Below, piece by piece: positions 15,501-20,777 of a DNA stretch of 20,777 nucleotides (position 1 is its first letter; each line of letters starts with the position of its first letter). Source of the DNA: Oscillospiraceae bacterium. Its GTDB lineage: Bacteria > Bacillota > Clostridia > Oscillospirales > Oscillospiraceae. The stretch is taken from assembly GCA_902767395.1 (NCBI GenBank), contig CACXHI010000235.1, positions 1-20,777 on the forward strand, in the 5' to 3' direction. Below the pieces are notes generated by a model that saw nothing but the letters and a program-made list of their open reading frames with translations, did not search any database and was not told the origin of the DNA. The translations under genes were made by a program, and so were the position numbers.

Positions 15501-16895
15501 TTCCAATATCTGATCGCCGCGCATCCGAACCGCGCCGATCTCAATCAGCCGGTCCCGCTCTGGCGACAGGCCGGTGGCCTCCACGTCGAAGGCCACAAAC
15601 TCCCCGCACAACGGAGCATCCCGGTCACCGTAGACGCAGATATGTAAGCTTTTCGTGCTCTCGAGCGTCGCATCCGTGTCCACGTCGTTGATATAATATC
15701 CCTCGCAGCCGTAGAGAATCTTAATCGGCTCCTCGGTTCCCGCCACCTTGGTCTTGGAATTGGCAAGGGCGTCTGTAAAGGAATGGGTGACGCCGTGATC
15801 CGTAATTGCCACGGCGCGGTGTCCCCACGCGGCTGCCTGCGCGATGGCCTCCGCCGTATCGGTCAGCGCGTCCATCGCAGACATCTTGGTGTGCAGATGC
15901 AGTTCCACCCGCTTCTCCGGCGCGGTATCCCGCCGAACCGGGCGGGGAACCTCCTTGATGGAGAAGGGCTGGAGCACCATTTCGTTATCAAACCGGTTCA
16001 CAGTGACCTTCCCGAACACCCGGATGTAGCTGCCGGGCTTGTGCTTTTTGGGATTTGGGCCGTGAATCGCATCCAGAATCGGCTTTGCCTTGGCCTGCTC
16101 CATATACTGATTAACGCAGATCGAGCCGGTGTGATCGGTCATATAGAAGCTGATCACCCACGCTTTGGCCTTTGTCAGTTCCTTGTGGTTGACGGCAAAG
16201 ACCTCGCCCTCCACACAGACCTTGAACATATCAAGATGGACCTCGGACATGGGAACCGGCGACTGGAAGAAGGGCTTGCCGTAAATCATGCCCGACTCCG
16301 TCGCAGGAGCCTCCTGCTTTGCCTCCTTGGCCGGCTGCGGCACGGGCGCAGCAGCGGGAGCGTGCTCCAGCATCTGCTCTCGGATGCGCTTGGTCTGTGC
16401 AAAGAGCTGCTCGGCGCTCAGCTCCGGGCCGCCGTGGAGCTCCAGACGGACCGGGCGTTCAAAGCACTCGGTCAGCCACTGCTCTGCGTGGCGCAGATGG
16501 GGCTGGAGCTCCGCCAGCCCGTTGCCGCGCAAAAAAACATGCAGCGTATCGTCCTGAACCTCCCAGCGGCAGCCCGCCAAAACCGCAGGCGCGGGGGGAT
16601 AATAGGCCGCCAGCACCCCGGTCACGTCCGCATAATCCATCCGGGAAAGCAAGCTCGGATCATAGCGAGGGTCAATCGTAACGCGGCGCAAATCGTAGTA
16701 TTCTCGAAGCTGCTGCTCAGCGCGGATCAGGACGGACAGCGGAAGATAGACCTCGCTGCGCACGCAAACGGCGACCTCCCGTTCCTTCACGCGGAGATCG
16801 ACGTCTATCACGGTATTTTGTTCCAAAAGCGGCTGAATCCGTTCCCCCAGCTCCAGGCAGGAGAATAGATCGCGCAAAGAGAGCTTTTCTTTCAT
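12510..16895 (-). CDS. polC: DNA polymerase III PolC-type, alpha subunit with 3'-5' exonuclease
   Basis: A 1461-aa Gram-positive replicative polymerase, normal length. The order is an N-terminal domain (1-200), an OB fold (about 220-315), and a PHP domain opening with VELHLHTKMSAMD (330-341) and ITDHG (364-368). An epsilon-like proofreading exonuclease is inserted in the PHP domain, with D437/E439 in FDVEATG, then HNAKYDLSMMN and HHRATDDA. The polymerase core follows, with GSRGSVGSSLVAFLSG, a zinc motif (CPNPEC...CNC...CPHC), catalytic PDIDLNFSGEYQ and KRTSGQHPGG. The C-terminus QVSMFE is a beta-clamp-binding motif. All key acidic residues are present. It lies 53 nt after ispG at the end of the conserved cdsA-dxr-rseP-ispG-polC series, and it ends in TAG. 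Confidence 0.97.
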   Translation of the reverse strand: MKEKLSLRDLFSCLELGERIQPLLEQNTVIDVDLRVKEREVAVCVRSEVYLPLSVLIRAEQQLREYYDLRRVTIDPRYDPSLLSRMDYADVTGVLAAYYPPAPAVLAGCRWEVQDDTLHVFLRGNGLAELQPHLRHAEQWLTECFERPVRLELHGGPELSAEQLFAQTKRIREQMLEHAPAAAPVPQPAKEAKQEAPATESGMIYGKPFFQSPVPMSEVHLDMFKVCVEGEVFAVNHKELTKAKAWVISFYMTDHTGSICVNQYMEQAKAKPILDAIHGPNPKKHKPGSYIRVFGKVTVNRFDNEMVLQPFSIKEVPRPVRRDTAPEKRVELHLHTKMSAMDALTDTAEAIAQAAAWGHRAVAITDHGVTHSFTDALANSKTKVAGTEEPIKILYGCEGYYINDVDTDATLESTKSLHICVYGDRDAPLCGEFVAFDVEATGLSPERDRLIEIGAVRMRGDQILERFSTFVDPEQMLSSLIVELTGITDEMLVGAPSEREAISAFLEFCGELPLVAHNAKYDLSMMNAACRRLNLPFHPTCVDTLGLAYDLLPQFTKRKLDVLAEYFELPDFAHHRATDDAITCGLLFHRFSRMLMERGVDRLQAVNHAAGHLDFGSHPTPKDQRIHHILLFAKNSLGLRNLYRLVSFSNLYYYHSRRGGNGAPVIPKSELVRWREGLIIGSACEAGELFTAVVAKKPWAELEQIASFYDFLEVQPLANNRFMLSNGMADSEQTLRDFNRTIVRLGEQMEKPVCATGDVHFLNPEDEAFRRILLASKGFSDCDRPNPLYFRTTDEMLEEFSYLGQEKAYEIVVKNTNLIADMCDWVRPLPHNLYAPKIENSVEDLKSLVYGKLHRLYGENPPELITKRVETELGDIINCHYDVIYISAQKLVQNSLEHGYLVGSRGSVGSSLVAFLSGITEVNSLPPHYRCPNPECKYTTFEVPAGCNCGADLPDAVCPHCGTAMEKDGFAIPFETFLGFGGDKVPDIDLNFSGEYQSKAHAYCVEMFGKSHVFRAGTIGDVAEKTAFGYVKKYLAERDRKASRAEESRLAAGCVGVKRTSGQHPGGLVVIPRENQIWDFCPVQHPADDHESEWITTHYDYHPMEENLLKLDMLGHDDPTMIRMLQDMTGVDPQKIPLDDKQTMSIFTSSKVLGYEDDPILGQTGAVGIPEFGTGFTRGMLKETQPTQFDVLIRLSGFSHGTDVWLGNARELILSKTATVSQAIGCRDDIMNYLIQCGMPDKRSFKIMEAVRKGRGLPDGAEEEMIAAGVPAWYIGSCKKIKYLFPKAHAAAYVMMAFRIAWFKVHRPLAFYAAYFYRRSQKGGFDASMMCAGKEACLTVLESLQKMENRTDKDDQLLTTLEVVYEFYLRGFSFLPVSIYESDAVKFLPKEDRLLPPFVAISGLGENAARDIAEGRRGKHFISIEEFSAACPKVSQTHIETLRAAGAFGTLPKTSQVSMFE

Positions 16896-16948
16896 AAGTC
16901 ATCGCGACGCTCAGGAGCGCCGATTTGGAATCGGACGGTCAGCGTCCC

Positions 16949-17986
16949 TTATAATTCGTCAATATAGCGCAGCAGCGCCGGAAGCAGCTCGTCGTAGGGC
17001 AGCCTTTCCCGAAGCTGGCCCTTCACGAAAAGGACGCCGCAGCCGTCCCCGCCGGCAATGCCCACGTCGGCCTCCCTTGCCTCGCCGGGGCCGTTGACCA
17101 CACAGCCCATCACCGCGACTGTCAGGGATTTCGGGCAGTCCTTCAGCGCCCGCTCCACCTTCTCCGCAAGACCGATCAGGTCGATCTGCGTGCGCCCGCA
17201 GGTGGGGCAGGAAACAATGTTGATTCCGTCCCGCCGCAGACCGGCAGCCTTCAGAATCGCTTTTCCGGCCACGATCTCACGCACCGGGTCCGCCGTCAGG
17301 GAAACGCGGATCGTATCCCCGATGCCCATGCAGAGCAGGCCGCCGATGCCCATTGCGGATTTCACGGTTCCCATGTACTCTGTTCCCGTCTCCGTCACGC
17401 CAACGTGGAGCGGATAGTCGGACTGCGCAGAGAACAGGCGATAGGCCTCCATCATCAGCGGGACGCCGGAGGATTTCATGGAAACACAGGTGTCGTAAAA
17501 GCCGAACTTTTCCAGCAGGCGAATATGGCCGAAGGCGGACTCCACCAGTGCCTCCGGCGTGGGGTGTCCGTATTTTTCAAGCAACTCCTTTTCCAGACTG
17601 CCGCCGTTGACTCCGACGCGAATGGGAATGCGGTGGGCCTTGCAGCAGTCCACCACGGCCTTGACACGTTCCTCGGAGCCGATATTACCGGGGTTGATGC
17701 GTATTTTTGCCGCGCCGTGCTCGGCGGCGGCAATGGCGCAGCGGTAGTCGAAGTGGATGTCTGCCACCAGCGGCAGCGGACTCTGATCCACGATTCGCCC
17801 GAAGGCCTCGGCAGCCTCTAGCGTAGGGACGGTCAGACGCGCAATCTCACACCCTGCCGTATAGAGGGCTTTGAGCTGGGCCACGCTGCCCGCTACGTCC
17901 GTCGTCTTGGTATTGCACATGGACTGAATGGAAACGGGCGCCCCGCCTCCAACCAGCACCTTTCCAACCTGTATCTGTCTTGTCAT
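16949..17986 (-). CDS. ispG: 4-hydroxy-3-methylbut-2-enyl diphosphate synthase
   Basis: IspG (GcpE) is a [4Fe-4S] enzyme of the MEP pathway that reduces ME-cPP to HMBPP. The 345-aa protein carries QVGKVLVGGGAPVSIQSMCNTKTTDV at its start, then the TIM-barrel blocks CEIARLTVPT, PLVADIHFDYR, KIRINPGNIG and RVGVNGGSLE. The C-terminal cluster ligands are SCPTCGRT and MGCVVNGPGE. The start is ATG 17986, preceded by AGGGTGAGGG and 5 nt after the rseP stop; the GTG at 18013 lies inside rseP. Dxr, an earlier enzyme of the same pathway, is two genes upstream. Confidence 0.96.
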   Translation of the reverse strand: MTRQIQVGKVLVGGGAPVSIQSMCNTKTTDVAGSVAQLKALYTAGCEIARLTVPTLEAAEAFGRIVDQSPLPLVADIHFDYRCAIAAAEHGAAKIRINPGNIGSEERVKAVVDCCKAHRIPIRVGVNGGSLEKELLEKYGHPTPEALVESAFGHIRLLEKFGFYDTCVSMKSSGVPLMMEAYRLFSAQSDYPLHVGVTETGTEYMGTVKSAMGIGGLLCMGIGDTIRVSLTADPVREIVAGKAILKAAGLRRDGINIVSCPTCGRTQIDLIGLAEKVERALKDCPKSLTVAVMGCVVNGPGEAREADVGIAGGDGCGVLFVKGQLRERLPYDELLPALLRYIDEL

Positions 17987-17991
17987 CGCCC

Positions 17992-19065
17992 TCACCCTTG
18001 AAAAATCTGCCACACGTCCTTGATAAAGATCAACGCCATCAGCCCCAGCAGCAGCACCATCGCGCCGGCATGGATCCAGCCCTCGTACTTGGGGTTGATT
18101 TTCTTCTTTGTGACCGCCGTGTAGAGTGTGTGAATCAGCAGGAAGAGCACTCTTCCGCCGTCAAGCGCGGGGATCGGAAGCATATTCATCACCGCAAGAT
18201 TGACTGCAATGAAGGCGCCGAGGTAGAGGACGTTGCCGATTCCGTCAAGCAGGGAGCGCGCATTGGTTCCCGTCTCGGTCATGACCTCCACGATTTTGAC
18301 CGGGCCGCCCATGTCGCGCAGGCCGACGCGCCCGCCGACCAGATCCTGCAGGCCGTACCACACCATGCGGGTGAAATCCACGCACTGATAGGCCGCATAG
18401 CGGGAAAGCGAGGCAAAGCTCTTTTCCTCCCCATATCCGAAATAGATGCCGAGATATTTCCCCGTGTTACCCTGCGAGTCCGTCAGCTCCGCGCGGGTGA
18501 GGTTGAAATCCTTCAGAACGACCTTCTCTCCGTCCCGCAGAACGGTGAGGTCGCAGCGATCTGTGGCCAGACGGCTCTCCAGTAGTTCAAAATCGGACTG
18601 CATATAGATGCGCCGTCCGTTGATGGCATAGAGCACGTCCCCCACGCGGAGATCCTGTGCCTCCACCACGTTGCCTTCCATGAAGCCCGTCACCTTTGCC
18701 GTGGTGGGAAGCTGGAAGACAAAGCCAAAGAGCATGACCATTGCGACGAAGCCCGTCAGCAGATTCATAAAGGAACCGGCGCAGAGAATAATCAGCCGCT
18801 TCCACCACGCAGCGTTGACAAAGCAGCGGGGGTCCCCGGTGTCCTCGTCCTCGCCCTCCATCGCGCAGAAGCCGCCGATGGGCAGCAGCCGGAAGGAGTA
18901 CTGGGTCTCTCCCCGCTTCCAGCCAAAGAGCTTCGGGCCCATGTTGATCGAGAATTCATTGACGCGCACCCCCAGCAGCTTCGCCGCAAGGAAATGCCCC
19001 AGCTCATGGATGAAAATCAGAAAGCCGAAAATCAGAATCGCAAGAAGAATATAAAAGAATGTCAT
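17992..19065 (-). CDS. rseP: Site-2 intramembrane zinc metalloprotease RseP
   Basis: A 357-aa M50 membrane protease (RseP/RasP) that cleaves anti-sigma factors and leftover signal peptides in the membrane. The zinc motif HELGH (20-24) lies in the first membrane helix, GPKLFGWKRGETQYSFRLLPIGGF follows, a single PDZ domain spans about 125-195 (DLRVGDVLYAINGRRI), and the second catalytic motif is NMLPIPALDGGRVLF. About four membrane helices are visible. AAAGGG precedes the ATG on the minus strand. It sits 53 nt after dxr and 5 nt before ispG, so it is in the operon; no sigma/anti-sigma target is in the window. Confidence 0.95.
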   Translation of the reverse strand: MTFFYILLAILIFGFLIFIHELGHFLAAKLLGVRVNEFSINMGPKLFGWKRGETQYSFRLLPIGGFCAMEGEDEDTGDPRCFVNAAWWKRLIILCAGSFMNLLTGFVAMVMLFGFVFQLPTTAKVTGFMEGNVVEAQDLRVGDVLYAINGRRIYMQSDFELLESRLATDRCDLTVLRDGEKVVLKDFNLTRAELTDSQGNTGKYLGIYFGYGEEKSFASLSRYAAYQCVDFTRMVWYGLQDLVGGRVGLRDMGGPVKIVEVMTETGTNARSLLDGIGNVLYLGAFIAVNLAVMNMLPIPALDGGRVLFLLIHTLYTAVTKKKINPKYEGWIHAGAMVLLLGLMALIFIKDVWQIFQG

Positions 19066-19118
19066 ACGCGAAAGACCCTTTCAAAATAAAATCAACGGAA
19101 AAATCGGTTCAAAACAGC

Positions 19119-20264
19119 TTATCCCGTTTCCTCCGCCGCTATGCGCGCCAGACGGTCGGCCTCCAAAATCTGATCCAGCGTCGGCTCCGCTGTAAAGGGT
19201 ACGGCGTCGAGCGCCCTCTGCACCAGCGCGGAAACGTCATAGAAGCCGATCTCCCGGCGCAGGAATTTCGCCACGGCGACCTCGTTGGCCCCGTTCATGA
19301 CGGCGCAGGCCGTACCGCCCTGCTCGGCCACAGCGCGCGCAATGGCGAAGCAGGGGAAGGTCTCCGGATCGGGCGAGGCAAAGGTCAGCGGCGGACAGGT
19401 CAGCAGATCCAGACCCGGCGCGGGATTCTCCACCCGATTCGGATAGGTCAGGGCAAGCTGAATCGGGATGCGCATATCCGGTACGCCGAACTGGGCCAGC
19501 ATCGCCCCGTCCACGAATTCGACCAGAGAATGCACGATGGACTGCCGATGAATCACCACGTCCACCTGCTCGGGGGGCAACTCATACAGGCGCATGGCCT
19601 CGATCACCTCCAGCCCCTTGTTCATCAGCGTGGCGCAGTCCACGGTGATTTTCTCCCCCATCTTCCAGTTGGGATGCCGCAGGGCATCGTCGCGGGTTAC
19701 GCCGACCAACTCGGAACGGGTCTTGCCGAAAAACGGACCGCCGGAGCAGGTGAGAATCACCCGTTTGACCTCGTTCCGCCCACGGCTGCCCATCAGACAC
19801 TGAAAAATCGCGGAGTGCTCGGAATCGACGGGGATGATCTCCGCCCCATGCGCACGGGCGGTCCGCATGACCAGCTCGCCCGCGCACACCATCGTTTCCT
19901 TGTTGGCAAGGCCGATCCGCTTGCCCTGTGCAAGCGCCGCCAGCGTCGGGCGAAGGCCAACCATGCCGACCACCGCAGTTATCACCGTATCTGCCTCGGC
20001 AGCCGTGGCGGCGGCCAGCAGACCGGCCTGCCCCCAGAGAATCTCGGGGGCAGGCTGCGGCAGTAAGCGCTTCAAGGCCTCCGCCGCCTCCCACGTCGCC
20101 ATGGAAACCAGACGCGGATGGAACTGGGCAACCTGCTCCGCCATGCGCTCAACGTTGGTTCCGGCGGTCAGGGCCGCGACTTGAATCGGAAGGTGGCGCA
20201 CCACGTCCAGCGTTTGCCGTCCGATGGAGCCGGTGCTTCCGAGAATTGAGATTGTCTTTGTCAT
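19119..20264 (-). CDS. dxr: 1-deoxy-D-xylulose 5-phosphate reductoisomerase
   Basis: Dxr converts DXP into MEP with NADPH, the committed step of the MEP isoprenoid pathway. The 381-aa protein has the N-terminal NADPH loop ILGSTGSIGRQTL (residues 7-19), GLANKET, the metal/substrate segment VDSEHSAIFQCL, the flexible-loop region KMGEKITVDCATLMNKGLE, and HRQSIVHSLVEF. MNGANEVAVAKFL is near the C-terminus. The start is ATG 20264, behind GGAG with a 7-nt spacer; the longer frame to 20306 would overlap cdsA and has no ribosome site. It lies 38 nt after cdsA in the same operon. Confidence 0.96.
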   Translation of the reverse strand: MTKTISILGSTGSIGRQTLDVVRHLPIQVAALTAGTNVERMAEQVAQFHPRLVSMATWEAAEALKRLLPQPAPEILWGQAGLLAAATAAEADTVITAVVGMVGLRPTLAALAQGKRIGLANKETMVCAGELVMRTARAHGAEIIPVDSEHSAIFQCLMGSRGRNEVKRVILTCSGGPFFGKTRSELVGVTRDDALRHPNWKMGEKITVDCATLMNKGLEVIEAMRLYELPPEQVDVVIHRQSIVHSLVEFVDGAMLAQFGVPDMRIPIQLALTYPNRVENPAPGLDLLTCPPLTFASPDPETFPCFAIARAVAEQGGTACAVMNGANEVAVAKFLRREIGFYDVSALVQRALDAVPFTAEPTLDQILEADRLARIAAEETG

Positions 20265-20302
20265 ACCGTTTCTCCGATCTTCGTTGGGATCGTTCCTGCC
20301 GG

Positions 20303-20777
20303 TCACTTCACGGCAAAGGGGATCGTCAGCAGCAGAACCTCAACCAGCGGCGCTACAACCGTGGTGGAGTCAAAGCGATCCAGAATGCCGCCGTGTCCCG
20401 GAAGAAGACTGCCGTAGTCCTTGATTCCCGTCTGACGCTTGATGACAGAGAAGGTCAGATCACCGAGCATCGAAGCGCCTGCGCCGAGAATGCCGTAGAG
20501 GACCGCAAAGAAATAGTTCACCTGGAAATCAAAGGCCAGCTTGAGAATCAGCGTATAGACCACCATAAAGACGACGGTGCTGACAACGCCGCCAATCGCG
20601 CCCTCCACTGTCTTGTGCGGGCTGATGACCGGACAGAGCTTGTGCTTTCCAAGCGCCATGCCCGCAAAATAGGCCCCGGAATCGGGAACCATCGTGAGCA
20701 GGAAGGCAGTGAGAATGAAGAATTTTCCGTTTTCCATAACCCGCAGGCGAATCAGCGCGCCGAGCAGATAGGGCACG
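20303..20777 (-). CDS. cdsA: Phosphatidate cytidylyltransferase, partial (N-terminus beyond the window)
   Basis: Only the last 157 residues or so are present; the frame runs off the right edge. CdsA makes CDP-diacylglycerol from phosphatidate and CTP in the membrane. The C-terminal family signature is clear: LGDLTFSVIKRQTGIKDYGSLLPGHGGILDRFDS, with the conserved Asp residues. PDSGAYFAGMALGKHK and SPHKTVEGAIGG are also typical, and several membrane helices are visible. It is the first gene of the cluster within the window; frr and uppS would be expected upstream outside it. Confidence 0.95.
   Translation of the reverse strand, partial: VPYLLGALIRLRVMENGKFFILTAFLLTMVPDSGAYFAGMALGKHKLCPVISPHKTVEGAIGGVVSTVVFMVVYTLILKLAFDFQVNYFFAVLYGILGAGASMLGDLTFSVIKRQTGIKDYGSLLPGHGGILDRFDSTTVVAPLVEVLLLTIPFAVK

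Noticed and set aside
1..20777. CRISPR arrays, tRNA or rRNA genes, transposases, phage genes
   Set aside because: None was seen on reading both strands; no regularly spaced repeats or recognisable RNA gene sequences.

Overview
The window looks like chromosomal DNA of a moderately high-GC Firmicute of the class Clostridia, plausibly a gut Oscillospirales/Ruminococcaceae-type organism. The reasons are a Gram-positive PolC-type replicative polymerase, the conserved order cdsA-dxr-rseP-ispG-polC, a DUF4364 protein, a long-form HPF, strong AAAGGAGG-type ribosome sites and several TTG starts. This is inference from gene content; no species can be named. No tRNA, rRNA, CRISPR array, insertion sequence or phage gene was seen.

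Left end (1-2328, + strand): an accessory cassette whose upstream part is cut off. It holds a 40-residue acidic peptide with a leader-like N-terminus, a gene-end hairpin, a PqqD-like protein (a possible peptide-binding RRE), an NTP_transf_5-type nucleotidyltransferase and an HPr-kinase-like P-loop kinase. The last three genes overlap. It resembles the tailoring half of a RiPP cluster of the phosphorylated-lasso type, but no cyclase, leader protease or exporter lies in the window. This is the most interesting region.

Middle (2372-8963): housekeeping genes with readable promoters. queA and tgt (queuosine tRNA modification) are followed by yajC on its own promoter. A 26-bp perfect hairpin separates yajC from a convergent AraC-family regulator. 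Divergent to that are a DUF4364 gene, hpf (ribosome hibernation) and a two-TM protein resembling DUF3137, whose leader has three successive hairpins.

Right half (8971-20777, - strand): reading in the direction of transcription from the right edge are cdsA (partial), dxr, rseP, ispG, polC, a uridine phosphorylase gene and an LtaS-like membrane sulfatase gene. The cluster joins phospholipid synthesis, the MEP isoprenoid pathway, intramembrane proteolysis and replication. The sulfatase frame is broken by one in-frame TAG. The sequence after the TAG keeps coding for the end of the sulfatase domain and for SLH-like repeats, so a single long gene has been split.

No gene-free stretch exceeds 300 bases; the longest, 6144-6433, holds two divergent promoters.
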